Positions 50,181-62,957 of a DNA stretch of 64,000 nucleotides are shown one piece after another (position 1 is the first letter of the stretch; each line of letters begins with the position of its first letter). Source of the DNA: Mercurialis annua. Its lineage: Eukaryota > Streptophyta > Magnoliopsida > Malpighiales > Euphorbiaceae. A program made the translations under genes and the position numbers. The DNA is taken from positions 19,556,001 through 19,620,000 of the forward strand of contig NC_065576.1 of NCBI RefSeq assembly GCF_937616625.2, read 5' to 3'. The notes below the pieces were generated by a model. It saw only the letters and a list, made by a program, of their open reading frames with translations, did not search any database and was not told the origin of the DNA.

Positions 50181-50339
50181 GCAGTTTCGTTGTTTTTGTT
50201 GTCCTGGTTTATGTTGAGTATCTTGTTGGTGCGTTTTAATCTCGGTTATGTGCATTTTGTTCAGCTAGACGTGTAGCTTTATATTAAATGGTACGTCGGT
50301 TGTTGTGTTTTAAATTCGAGGACGAATTTTTGATAAGTT

Positions 50340-50347
50340 GGGGAGAA
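50340..50347 (+). other. Polypurine tract of element 4
   Basis: GGGGAGAA directly before the 3' LTR; GAGGACGAAT lies 25 bp upstream. Confidence 0.9.
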
Positions 50348-53195
50348 TGTAATATCCTATGTTTTTTTTTGGATTGTTTTTATGAACTTTCCGAGGTGTT
50401 TTGAGTTGATCTTTGGTGGTTTGGTTCATTGAAACCTTGGTTTGGTGTTCTTAATCTTTTCATTGATGTTTGGCATTGTTATAAGTGTTTAAACCTTCTT
50501 TTGGCCAAGGAAAATTGAGTTTTAACTTTCAGGATCGTTTGGACGATCGTTCCTTAAATGAACGATCGTTTACAATTGTTTTTGTACTTACAGTGTTTTG
50601 AACGATCCCGTAAACGATCCCTAAACGATAGTTCAAACCATTTTGAACGACCGTTTATTTTTAAACGATCATTTACGCTGAAATTCTATAAATACGACTT
50701 TAACGAATTAAATCAGTTTTCACCCAATTCTAAAACCCTAAAACGTCTGTTGCTCTCTGATTTTCATATCCTATTATTCCTTGGTCCCTTTTAATCAATA
50801 GTAAGTATTTATTCACTCCTCTCCATTGTTTAATCATTGGATTAACACTAAATCATGTTTCCTATTCGTTGTTCTTCCTTTTATGTTGTCATAGGCTGAT
50901 TTGGATTATTATATTTTCTGGATTTCCTTCTATTGATTGTTCTTAGTCTATTTCAAGAGGTATGTAACTCTAATCTATTGCTATGCCTTGTACAAATCGT
51001 TAGATGATGTTTTGATTCATTATTTTGGATGGTTTGGCTTATATTTTCTATTTTTCTTTGATTCTAAAATCTGTAAATGTTGATTTGTATTGTAATTGTC
51101 TTGTTTATGTCGCTTGTACCTTGGGTGGATTGGTAGGGTTGATGAAATTGATTAACTAATCAACTTGTTGAAGTTTTTGAGTTATAATAATGTTTTAGGC
51201 TTACTAAAAATCTGGAATTTTTGTATAAGGTTTGTCTTAGATTGCTAGTTTTTGATTATTCATTGATTGGTTAGATTCCTTGGAATAGAATTGAGATGGT
51301 GTTGATGGAGGTCGTTCTTCATAATAATTTGCTGTTTTAAGAACTTATTAAGTGGCTAAAAAGATTATTCAAGGGCTAATTTTAATCAATTAAAAGTTAC
51401 TTTGGATACCAAATTGAGGGGTGGTCTAATCAATGTTTTGACTTATGTTATGTTGCTTAGTTTTACCTTGAGTTGTTGGGAAATCAATTGACTTATATTG
51501 TGGTAAGTTATCTTAGGAGTTGGTATTGTATACCTTGGGTTATTAGAAATATATTATATGAATAGTTTGATTTATTTGGGGCACTAGGCTTTGGTCTAGT
51601 TATTAATATCAATTGGTAACGGTTTACTCTGTTGAAATAATATCGTTTTGGAGTATTTTAAATTGTCAAAGTATTTTATAATCTTTTCTTGGGTAATTAG
51701 CGTTTGAGAATTTTTAACTTGTTATTGGCTAAATTATAAATTTAGTTTTTAAAACGCTTTTTTAACTTACTTTAGTTAAATATTTGTTGTAACTTTGGTT
51801 ACTTAAATTCTAAGCTATTGGGTTCCATTTTGAATTTGATTTTTGATTCTATCAAAGTTGTTTTATTAATTATAAACTATAATTTATAATTTAAATATAT
51901 TATTTTATCAAAGTTATTTTTGGAATTATAAACTCTGGTTTATATTTTGCTAAAATATTTGGGTCTGGTTAGACTTGGATCGCTCGACATGTGAGATTAG
52001 CTTGATAGTTATCAGTAACTCGGCTAACCCACTGTTTTGGAAATTGGATTGTTTTATCATTTAATGTTATTTAAATAATATTTTCCGAATTGGATTATAA
52101 AGCGGGAAACTCAATAGGCTTGGTTTGTTTACGTTTGATGTTTATCTGAGTATGACGTTTACTCTAGATTGCCTTACCTTAACTTGTTGTTTGTGCTAGT
52201 CCTATGTGGTGTCTAGTACTCTATAGAGTTAGGGTTGTTTTAATAATTATTCATTTGTGCTTAGACTCGTCGACTATTCGTGCTTTCGAGGCGAACCAAG
52301 TCTAGGTTGCTTGTCAGGAGTTTTCACGTGGATTAGCAAGCAGTGAATTTGTACTTACTATTTACCGCTTTATTAAGTAAATTGTTATTTTAATATATAA
52401 ATATATATTATACGTATATTTTGAACTGTTTTATCATTATGTCTTTTAGTTGGAACATGCTACCTAATGGGCATCATTAGGACTGCGTGCGCACCGGTAT
52501 TGATCTAGATAAGGCATGTGAAATGTGGTGGTAACTCGGTGTGAGCATAGCTCTCGGGACCAGTAGAGTAACTCGGTGTAGCTCAGCTCTCGGGACTCTG
52601 GTTATGAATAAAGAGTGGTCGGTGGTAACTCGGTGTAGCTCAGCTCTCGGGACCAGGCCTATTGGATTATGGTTATATGTAGTATTGTGGATTAGGGTTC
52701 CAACTATTAAACGTAATGCTGTTATAAATGTTTTAAACGGTTTTAAAGGTTTTCCACTTGATAAATGTAAATAGTGGTATAAACTCATCTCCGTATATCT
52801 GACCCCGTTGTTTTTCCCAATTTTCCAGGGTTATGATTTGAGAGAGTCAGCTGATCTCCGTTTATTTACTTTCCTCGGAGGTTCCATTTATTTTGATAAA
52901 GTTATTAAACTTTTTTATTCTTAGACCACAGTAGTAACTAGAAGTCTTTATATTATTCTAGTTGTTTGTCGGATTGGTCCGACCGGATATATTTGCTTTG
53001 GCATGTTATACTGTTATTCTGATTTATTTATATATATGCCATCTTATAGACTTGTAGTTGTACGAGCATTGGTTTTATGCAGGTACATTGTTTAAATTAT
53101 AATTGTTGGTTATCCGCAAAGGCTAGCTACGGGTTTTGTAACAACCATACTCATACCCTTGCGCCGGTCGCGATTCATGAAAATGGATCTTGACA
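50348..53195 (+). repeat. 3' LTR of element 4
   Basis: 2848 bp, TGTAATATCCTATG to TTGACA, followed by TTAAG. TATAAATA at 50687-50694, donor at 50801, acceptor ending 52828. Confidence 0.92.
50801..52828 (+). other. Putative intron inside the 3' LTR of element 4
   Basis: Same donor, CTGAC branch motif and AATTTTCCAG|G acceptor as in the 5' LTR. Confidence 0.5.
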
Positions 53196-56100
53196 TTAAG
53201 CCATACATATGAAACGTTACGAAATAAATTCAAATGTTTAAAAAGTTATGAAACAAATCATAACGTTTAACCTTTTTAGCGATTTAAGCCAAACGTTTAG
53301 AACATTACGAAACAAATCTTTACGTTTCACCTTTTTTGCTATTTATGCCAAACGTTTAAAACGTAATAAAAACAAATCAAAACAATTAAAACATTACAAA
53401 ACAAATCCTAACATTTCACCTTTTTAGCGATTTAAGCCAAACTTTTAAAACATTACGAAACAAATCTTAACGTTTCACCTTTTTAGCGATTTAAGCCAAA
53501 CGTTTAAAACGTTACGAAACAAATGCAAACGTTTAAAACGTGACAAAACAAATCCAAACGTTTCATCTTTTTAGCTATTTAAGCCAAACGTTTAAAACGT
53601 TAAGAAACAAATCTTTAAGTTTCACCTTTTTAGCAATTTAAGCCAAACGTTTAAACGTTACGAAACAAATCCAAACATCTCACCTTTTTTGCGATTTAAG
53701 CATAGCGTTAAAAACGTAACGAAACAAATCCAAAAAAAACATGACGAAACAAATCCTAATGTTTCACCTTTTTAGCGATTTAAGCAAAACGTTTAAAATG
53801 TTACAAACAAATCTTAACGTTTTCTCTTTTTAGCGATTGAAGGCAAACGTTTAAAACGGTACGAAGAAAATCCAAAAAAGACATGATGAAACAAATCCTA
53901 ATGTTTCACCTTTTTAGCGATTTAAGCAAAACGTTTAAAATGTTACGAAACAAATCTTAACGTTTCAACTTTTTAGCGATTTAAGCAAACCGTTTAAAAC
54001 GTTACGAAACAATTCTTAACGTTTCCCCTTTATAACAATTTAAGCCAAACGTTTAAAACGTTACGAAACAAATCCTAACGTTTCGCCTCTTTGTCGATTT
54101 AAGCCAAACGTTTAAAACATTACGAATCAAATCCAAATGTTTCACCTTTTTAGCGTTTTAATGCAAACGTTTAGAACATTACGAAACAAATCTTAATGTT
54201 TCTCCTTTTTAGCGATTTAAGACAAAAGTTTAAAACGTTATGAAACAAATCCAAACGTTTAACACATTACGAAACAAATCCTAACGTTTCACATTTCTAG
54301 AGATTTACGCCAAAAGTTTAAAACGTTACGAAACAAATCTAAACGTTTCACCTTTTTAGTGATTTAAGCCAGACGTTTAAAACATTATGAAAAAAATCCA
54401 AAAAAAACGTGATGAAACAAATCCTAATGTTTCACCTTATTAGCGATTTAAGCAAAACGTTTAAAATGTTACAAAACAAATCTTAACGTTTCACCTTTAT
54501 ATGGATTTAAACAAAACGTTTAAATGTTACGAAACAGACCTTAACGTTTAAGCTTTTTAGCGATTTAACCCAAACGTTTAAAACGTTACGGAACAAATCC
54601 TAATGTTTCACCTTTTTGGCAATTTAAGCCAAACTTTTAAAAAGTTATGAAACAAATCTTAATGTTTAACCTTCTAGCGATTTAAGCCACACGTTTAAAA
54701 AATTACGAAACAAACCTTAATGTTTCACCTTTTTAGCGATTGAAGGCAAACGTTTAAAACGTTATGAAACAAATCAAAACGTTTAAAACGTTATGAAACA
54801 ATTCCAAACGTTTCACCTTTCTAGCGATTTAAGCCAAACGTTTAAAACGTTACGAAACAAATCTAAATATTTCACCTTTTTAGCGATTTAAGCCAGACGT
54901 TTAAAACGTATAGAAAAAAATCAAAACGTTTTGAAAATAATCCCAACGTTTCACCTTTTTAGCAATTTAAACCAGACGTTTAAAACGTTACGAAAAAATC
55001 CTAACGTTTTACCTTTTTAACGATATAAGCCAAACTTTTAAAACGTTACGAAAACAAATCCAAATGTATAAACTGTAACGAAACAAATCTAAACGTTTCA
55101 CCTTTTTAGAGATTTAAGCCAAACGTTTAAAACGTTACGAAACTTATCCACACGTTTAAAATGTTACGAAACAAATCCCAACGTTTCCCCTTTTTAGTGA
55201 TTTAAGAAAAACTTTTAAAACGCTATGAAACAAATCTTAACGTTTCACGTTTTTAGCGATTTAAGCTAAACATTTAAAAAGTTACGAAACAAATCCAAAT
55301 GTTTATAACGTTGCGAAATAAATCTTAACGTTTCACCTTTTTAACGATTTACGGCAAACGTTTAAAACGTTACGACATAAATCTTAACGTTTCACCTATT
55401 TAGCGATTTAAGCCAAACATTTAAAACGTTACAAAACAAATCCAAACGATTAAAACATTACAAAATAAATCCTAACGTTTCACCTTTTTAGCGATTTAAG
55501 CCAAACGTTATGAAACAAATCTTATTGTCTAACCTTTTTAGCAATTTAAGCCAAACGTTTAATATGTTACGAAACAAATGCAAACGTTTAAAATGTTACG
55601 AAACAAATCCAAACATTTCACCTTTATAGTGATTTAAGTTAAACGTTTAAAAGGTTACGAAACTTTTCGAAACGCTTAAAACGTTACGAAACAAATCCTA
55701 ACGTTTCCCCTCTTTAGCAATTTAAGCCAAACGTTAAAAAAGTTGAGAATCAAATCGTAACGTTTCACCTTTTTAGCGATTTAAGCCAAACGCTTAAAAC
55801 ATTACGAAACAAACCAAACATTTAAAACGTTACGAAACAAATCCTAGCGTTTCACCTTTTTAGGAATTTAAGCCAAACGTTTAAAACTTTACGAAACAAA
55901 TCTTAACGTCTCACCTTTTTAGCGATTTAAGCCAAACGTTTAAAACGTTTAACCTTTTTAGCAATTTAAGCTAAACATTTAAAAGGTTATGAAACTTATC
56001 GAAACGTTTAAAACGATATGAAAAAACTCCTAATGTTTCACCTTTTTAGCGATTTAAGCCAAATGTTTAGCGATTTAATCCAAACGTTTAAAACATTACA

Positions 56101-56541
56101 AAACAAATCCAAACATTTAAAACGTTATGTACAAATCCTAACGTTTCACCATTTTAGCGATTTAAGCCAAACTTTTAAAACGCTACGAAACAATCTTTGC
56201 GTTTCATATTTTTAGCGATTTAAGCCAAACGTTTAAAACGTTACGAAACAAATGCAAACGTTTAAAACGTTTATAAAACAAATCCTAACGTTTCACGTTT
56301 TTAGCTATCTAAGCCAAATGTTTAAAATGTTACGAAACAAATCCAAACTTTTAGAACGTTAAGAATCAAATCCAAACGTTTCACATTTTTAGCGATTTAA
56401 GCCAAACGTTTAAAACATTACGAAAAAAAACCTAACGTTTCTCCTTTTTAGCAATTTAAGTACTTTTAAACCTTTACGAATCATATCCAAACGTTACTCT
56501 TTTTTGGCGATTTAAGCAAAACGTTTAAAACATTATGAAAA
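53196..56541 (+). repeat. Satellite array block G
   Basis: 59-bp satellite starting with the TTAAG target duplication. A variant with an A-run and ACATGACGAAAC or ACGTGATGAAAC recurs near 53735, 53875 and 54395, again a sign of block duplication. The last ~108 bp (56434-56541) is part of the 365-bp tandem duplication that follows. Confidence 0.94.
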
Positions 56542-57163
56542 TGTCACGACCCATTTTCATGAATCATGACCGGTGCTAGGGCATGGGTAATGTAGTACCA
56601 ACACCCGTAGCTAGCCTTTCTTATATCATACAATTCAATTAAACCTGCAGAAAACCAATGCTCAGGGGCAACCGAGACTTCAGCCTAATTCTAGCAGATA
56701 TAATATTCAACAGTTAATATAACATGCTTATCCAATTCTCAGTCTGAAATAGGCATAACATAAACCAGTGTAAATAATGTAACATGCCAAAGAAATATAA
56801 CGTTTCTCCTTTTTAGCAATTTAAGTACTTTTAAAACTTTACGAATCATATCCAAACGTTACTCCTTTTTAGCGATTTAAGCAAAACGTTTAAAACATTA
56901 TGAAAATGTCATGACCCATTTTCATGAATCATGACCGGCGCTAGGGCGTGGGTAATGTAGTACCAACACCCGTAGCTAGCCTTTCTTATATCATACAATT
57001 CAATTAAACCTGCAGAAAACCAATGCTCGGGGGCAACCGAGACTTCAGCCTAATTCTAGCAGTTATAATATTCAACAGTTAATATAACATGCTTATCCAA
57101 TTCTTAGTCTAAAATAGGCATAACATAAACTAGTGTAAATAATGTAACATTCCAAAGCAATAT
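56434..57163. repeat. 365-bp tandem duplication across a satellite/LTR border
   Basis: Copy 1 is 56434-56798 and copy 2 is 56799-57163. Each holds ~108 bp of satellite and ~257 bp of LTR end. TAAC is shared at the break. The copies differ at roughly a dozen sites, so the event is not recent. Confidence 0.9.
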
Positions 57164-57321
57164 AACTAGTCGGACCAATCCGACAAAAAAATGTAATAAT
57201 AATAAAGACGTCTAGTTACTACTGCGGTCTAAGAATAAAAAGGTTTGACAGTTTATCAAAATAAATGAAACCTCCGAGAAAAGTAAAGACGGAGATCACC
57301 GGACTCTCTCAGATCATAACC

Positions 57322-59472
57322 CTGGGAAAAATTTAGAAAACAACGGGGTCAGATATACTGAGATGAATTTATACCACTATTTACATTTATCAAGTGGAAA
57401 ACCTTTAAAACCGTTTAAAACATTTAATAACGATATTACGGTTAATAGTTGGAACCCTAATCCACAATTCTAAATAATAACATAATTCAATAGGCCTGGT
57501 CCCGAGAGCTGAGCTACACCGAGTTACCACTGACCACACTTTTACCATATCCAGAGTCTCGAGAGCTGTGCTACACCGAGTTACTCCATTTGGTCCCGAG
57601 AGCTATGCTCACACCGAGTTACCACATTTCCATAAATACCTTACCCATATCATTACCGGTGCGCACGCAGTCATAATGATGCCCATTAGGTAGCATGTTC
57701 CAACTAAGAGGCATAATATAAAAACAGTTAGAAATATACGTACAATATATATTTAATATTAAAATAACAATTTACTTAATAAAGCGGTAAATCAGTAAGT
57801 ACAAACTCACTGCTTGCTAATCCACGTGATAACCGGCAAGCAAATAATCTTGGTTCTCCTCTAGAGCACGAACAGTAGTCGGGTCTAGACAATATAAAAT
57901 AATTATTAAAAACAGACCCTAACTCTAGAGAGTACTAGACACCACATAGGACTAGCATAAATAACACGTCGGAGTAAAACAATCTAGAGTAACACTAAAT
58001 ACCCAATAGGTAGAAACGCCCAATTAATACAAGTCTATTGAGTTCTTGTTTTAAAAATCCAATTTATAAATATTATTTAATAACTTAAAATAATAAATAA
58101 TTTCCAAATAGTGGGTTTGCCAAGTTACCGATAACTACTAAGCTAACCTCACTTGTCGGGTGACCCAAGTCTAACCCGACTCAAACGTATATTAAATATA
58201 AACTCGAGTTTATATTTATAAAATAATTTGATCAATTAATAAACCATTAAAACAGAACTCAATAACTTCCAATTCAAGTAACCCAAATTACAAACCAAAA
58301 ACTTATCCATTTTAAGTTTATAAAAGTTTAGGGACTGTACTTTAGCCACTTTGATATCCGAAATCAATTTAATTACTTTTGTTTATAATTAAAACAAAAT
58401 ATAAAGTTACTAACCAAAAACTTATTTAAATAAGTTATAAAATTAATTAAGGGCTAAATTGTAATTTAGCCAATTTCATGCCAAATTGATATTCGAAATT
58501 AGATATAGTTATCATAATTCAAAAAGAAATATAGAGTTATAACCAACAACTTAATCAAATAAATTAAAAAAAAAACGTTTTAGGGCTAAATTATAATTTG
58601 GCCAAATTAACATCCTAAACTAATATTTGAAATTAAATATAATTACCCGAGTAATTATATAAACTTTGGTTGTAAATTATATTGTTTTCAATTTATAACG
58701 TTCAAAGCAAATTTAATATTATCAAATTAGTAATTGAAATGAAATCTAAAAGTTTATTGTCAAAAACAATCACATAGAGGGGACTTGGGTAACTAGCAAA
58801 TTGCTCAAGGGCTCAAATGTTCAATACAAAAAGAACAAGGGTTTCAATTAAATAAGCCAAAATTACCCATGACCTAATAATACCCTTAGCCATCTTCTTT
58901 ATGATTAAAAGCCACTTCCCACCAGATTTCAATTTGAAATCAACGAAAGTTCACCATGAATCCAGCAATGACCAAGCCACAACCAAACACCACATGACAA
59001 ACCAAATCATTCAAAGAAAATAACTCACTAAAACAGAAATCCCAATAAGACAACTGTCCATAATGGAATCATCAAACTAAGAACGACTCTATACCTTTAC
59101 TGAAATCAATCGTTCCGAGAACGACGAACAAAATTTTGGAAACGATACTGAAAGCTTAAACGAACAACAACACAAGAGATCTATAAAACATAACATGACA
59201 TAATCATAGTCAAAAGAAAGAAAGGAATCAGCAGCAACATTCTTAAGAAACAGAATCAAAAAATATGCATGAATACAATGGAACGGCGGCGATGGAAACG
59301 AGGTCGATTACGTACCGTTAAGCGAAAATGAGATAGGGAATCGTAGATACGTGAGTCTAGAATCTCTGAGATCAAACAGAATCGATTTTGATCTAACAAC
59401 GAGCAAGAACGATTCAATTAACGGAGGTGCCGTTTATGAGTTAAAACAGAAAATTAAACATAGGAAACTTAC
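57322..59472 (-). other. Putative intron inside the chromovirus LTR
   Basis: Donor G|GTAAGTTTC, branch-like CTGAC and acceptor ATTTTTCCCAG|G on the minus strand, in the same arrangement as the gene-less elements. The coding lineage therefore shares the feature. Confidence 0.5.
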
Positions 59473-59589
59473 CGATGGACACTAAGGTTTTGGAGAGGAT
59501 TGACAGCGATTTAACATAGGAAAATCCTGAGTATTTGACGGCTAGAGTTGTTGAATATGAGAAGAAGGATTTAGGGTTGACAAACTAGG

Positions 59590-59597
59590 TATTTAAA
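59590..59597 (-). promoter_or_regulatory. TATA-like box of the chromovirus LTR
   Basis: TTTAAATA on the minus strand, 125 bp upstream of the donor. Confidence 0.5.
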
Positions 59598-59870
59598 GGA
59601 GTAGAATTTGAGTTGAAAACGGAAAGAGCAGCGAGCCAGAACTGGCTAGGGAGCACACTGCTGTTGAACATAAAAAATGCATGGGTTTAATGTGCATAGG
59701 CTTCATGAACTTAATGGGCCAAAAGGAATTAAAATAATGTATGGTAATGAATTGGATTGTGTTTTGCATGGGCCAAATCAAATAATTTATCCAAATCAAG
59801 GATTAGTAAGCGACTCCAAATTATTCCGGAAACTCATTAGAAAAATTTAAAAAACTTATGGGGTATTACA

Positions 59871-59878
59871 TTCTCCCC
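59871..59878 (-). other. Polypurine tract of the chromovirus
   Basis: GGGGAGAA on the minus strand before TGTAAT. The preceding TTAATTAGTT is identical to element 1, supporting a close relation. Confidence 0.9.
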
Positions 59879-59976
59879 AACTAATTAAAAATTTAACATG
59901 ATAAGCAAATAACAGCAATAAAACATGTAACATAAATAAAACTCATAGAATCACATAATATCAAAAATATCGTACC

Positions 59977-61076
59977 TCATGGAAAAAGAAAAGGATAGCG
60001 ATTCCGCATATCCGTCTCGGTCTCCCAAGTGCACTCTTCGACAGAATGATTGCGCCAGAGAACTTTGACCATTAGAATCTCCTTGTTCCGCAACTTACGC
60101 ACTTGCGTATCAACAACCTCAACTGGCTGTTCCTCATACGATAACTCTTGGTCAATCTCAACGCTCTGAGGCACAATCACGTGCGAAGGATCAAAAACGC
60201 ACTTCCTCAACATAGATACATGAAACACAGGATGCACTAAAGACATGTCTAGCGGCAGAACCAAACGATAAGCCACATCTCCAATCCTCTCTGAAATCTT
60301 GTAAGGACCAATATACCTCGGTGCCAACTTTTCCTTGACACCAAAACGAACCACGCCTTTCATAGGTGAAACCCGAAGAAACACGAAATCACCAACATGA
60401 AACTCAATGTCTTTTCTCTTCGGATCAGCATAACTCTTATGCTGACTAAAAGCAGTCTCTAACCTTCGTTTGATCAACGGTACCTTCTCTGAGGAAATCT
60501 GAATAATCTCTGCTCCCAAGAGCTTACGCTCTCCAACCTCCTCCCAACAGATAAGAGATCTACACTTGCGCCCATACAAAGCCTCATAAGGCGCCATCTC
60601 AATACTCGCATGGCAACTGTTGTTGTAAGAAAACTCAATCAACGGCAAATGAGCATCCCAGCTACCCTGAAAATCGAGAACACACATCCTGAGCATATCC
60701 TCCAACGTCTGAATAGTCCTCTCAGACTGACCGTCAGTCTGAGGATGAAAAGCTGTACTGAAATCGAACCGAGAACCCAATGATTCCTGTAACGCTTTCC
60801 AGAATCTTGAAGTAAACACAGAACCTCTGTCTGACATAATAGAAACCGGTACACCATGCAAATGACAATCCTGTCGATGTACAACTGACCCAACCTCGAA
60901 GCAGGATACGAAACCTTGATCGGAAGGAAATGAGTTGGCTTGGTCATACAGTCAACTATCACCCAGATGGAATCGTACCCATGTCGAGTACGTGGTAAAC
61001 CAACCACAAAATCCATGGCAATCCGCTCCCACTTCCACTCTGGAATAGGTAGTGGCTGCAGATAGTCAAAAGGTCT
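59977..61076 (-). pseudogene. Chromovirus integrase core with chromodomain-like tail
   Basis: Follows the stop at 61077-61079. The first catalytic Asp is in MDFVVGLP (near 61014). The frame then shifts by a lost base near 60862. The second Asp (SDRG) and the Glu (DGQSERT) lie in the next frame, 35 residues apart, so D,D35E is complete. A GPY/F module (IGPYKISERIG) comes next. The last ~50 residues (QPVEVVDTQVRKL to NRYPFLFP, with LWRNH and CTWETE) look like the chromodomain fused to chromovirus integrases, which can bind marked heterochromatin. Only the frameshift breaks this part. Confidence 0.9.
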
Positions 61077-62957
61077 CTAATGCTCCAGCTTCACCTGCTG
61101 GCAAGTCAGACACTTAGAAACATAATCAGCGACATCCTTCTTCATCCCGCTCCACCAGTAGGTACCCTTAAGATCATGGTACATCTTAGTAGAACCCGGA
61201 TGAACACTATAAGCAGACTTGTGCGCTTCCTCCAGAATCTGGTCCCTCAAACCATCTAAATCCGGAACACACAATCTCGAACCATGTCTCAGAACTCCAT
61301 CCACAAAAGTAAACTCAGAATTACCGTCCTGTTGAACCTCCTCAATAATCCGTTTCAACTGTGGATCCTCAGCTTGTAAAGCTTTGATCCGATCAATCAA
61401 AACAGGCTGCACTTGCAACTGTGCCAACAAACTACCGGCCCGAGAAACCTGAAAACCATAGATTGAAGCTATCAAACTGTGCCACTCTCTAACCATGGTT
61501 CTACGCCCAACCTCAGTGATATGGGCCAAACTTCCCGAGGACTTGCGACTCAACGCATCGGCTACCACATTAGGCTTACCATGATGGTACTGAATAGTAC
61601 AGTCATAGTGCTTCAGTTGCTCTAACCACCTCCTCTGTCTCAGATTTAACTCTCGCTGATCAAAGATGTACTTCAGACTCTTGTGATCAGTGATAATCTC
61701 ATAAGTAGCACCATACAAGTAATGCCTCCAAATCTTCGGCGCAAAGACCACAGCTGCTAACTCCAAATCATGAGTAGGGTAATTCCCCTCATGCTTCTTC
61801 AACTGTCTGGAAGCATAGGCAATCACATGTCCATGTTGCATCAGAACGCAACCCAAACCAATACGAGACGCATCACAATACACTGTGAAACCGTCAATGC
61901 TAAAAGGCAATGCCAAAACCGGAGCTGTAGTCAAAATCTCCTTGAGCTTCTCAAAGCTCGCCTCGTACTTGTCAGTCCTCTCAAACTTAACACCCTTTTG
62001 TGTCAGCTTAGTTAACGGTGCAGATATTCTGGAGAAATCTTGCACGAACCAACGATAGTAGCCAGCTAAACCTAAAAAACTCCTGATCTCGGTAACTGAC
62101 CTCGGCCTCTGCCAATCCATAACTGCCTCAATCTTCTTCGGATCAACCTTCATCCTATCTTTCGACACCACGTGTCCTAAAAAGGTAACATGATCCAACC
62201 AGAACTCACATTTTGAGAATTTAGCATACAACTGATGCTCACGCAACGTCTGTAGTATACTCCTCAAATGGTAAGCATGCTCCTCCTCACTCCGAGAATA
62301 GATTAAAATGTCATCAATGAAAACGATAACGAATTGATCCAAAAACAGCTTGAACACTTTGTTCATCATATCCATGAACGCTGCTGGTGCGTTAGTCAGA
62401 CCAAAGGACATAACCAAAAACTCAAAATGTCCATACCGCGTCCGAAAAGCAGTCTTAGGCACATCTACATCACGGATCCGAAGTTGATGATATCCAGACC
62501 TCAAATCAATCTTGGAGAAACACTTTGCACCCTGCAACTGGTCAAATAAATCATCGATGTGAGGAAGAGGATATCTGTTCTTGACAGTAGCCTTGTTCAA
62601 CTGTATGTAGTCGATTCACAATCGAAAGGAACCATCTTTCTTCTTTACAAACAGAACTGGAGCACCCCATGGAGAAGTAATCGGTCTGATGAGCCCACTA
62701 TCCAACAACTCTTGTACCTGGTCCTTCAACCCCTTCAGCTCTACAGGAGCCATCCGATACGGTGGTATCGAAATCGGAGCTGTTCCAGAAACCACATCAA
62801 TGAAAAACTCAATATCACGATCAGGTGGTAATTCAGCCAATTCCTCTGGATATACATATGTGAACTCACTCATAATTGGCACACTATGCATATCGCTAAC
62901 TTCCGCTTCCACATCTCGAACCACAGCAAGAAAACCCTGGCAACCCTTGCCTAACAT
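61077..62957 (-). pseudogene. Chromovirus reverse transcriptase-RNase H-integrase zinc domain
   Basis: RT begins around 62957, has VKKKDGSFRL, then a TGA stop at 62616-62618 in the conserved motif after it, and continues open for 507 codons. FIDD, the catalytic YxDD equivalent, is at 62310-62321. RNase H keeps all four acids (YCDAS, HDLELAA, TDHKS, VADALS). The integrase HHCC zinc finger ([10 protein letters not shown], then CLTC) ends the stretch before the TAG stop at 61077-61079. RT copies the RNA, RNase H removes it, and the zinc domain helps integrase assemble. Confidence 0.93.

Larger units (their letters stand above)
46164..50347 (+). mobile_element. Second, complete non-coding interior of element 4
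   Basis: 4.2 kb, collinear with elements 1 and 2, without gag or pol. It lacks the ~110-bp open stretch seen at 8970-9085 and 18390-18500 in the other two. Confidence 0.88.
38685..53195 (+). mobile_element. LARD-like element 4 with a repeated interior (LTR-int-partial LTR-int-LTR)
   Basis: The outer LTRs (38685-41545 and 50348-53195) are flanked by identical TTAAG (38680-38684 and 53196-53200), so the 14.5 kb derives from one insertion. Inside are two interiors (41546-44374, 3' part missing; 46164-50347, complete) separated by a 5'-truncated LTR (44369-46163). The internal junction is at GGGGTG, present in both parents (39755-39760 in the LTR; 49018-49023 in the interior). Two primer-binding sites and one polypurine tract exist. 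No gag or pol is present. Confidence 0.93.
56907..59870 (-). repeat. 3' LTR of the chromovirus
   Basis: On the minus strand TGTAATACCCCATAAG to the GACA end at 56907; 2964 bp. It has a TTTAAATA box (59590-59597), donor G|GTAAG at 59472, CTGAC at 57348-57352, acceptor ending 57322 and a second CTGCAG acceptor at 57010. The direct repeats of the lineage are at 57497-57625. The lineage hairpin has one mismatch here (57682-57700). Confidence 0.92.

Noticed and set aside
53196..56541. CRISPR-like regular ~29-bp repeats with ~30-bp spacers
   Set aside because: The spacers are themselves repeated half-units; this is satellite in a plant genome.
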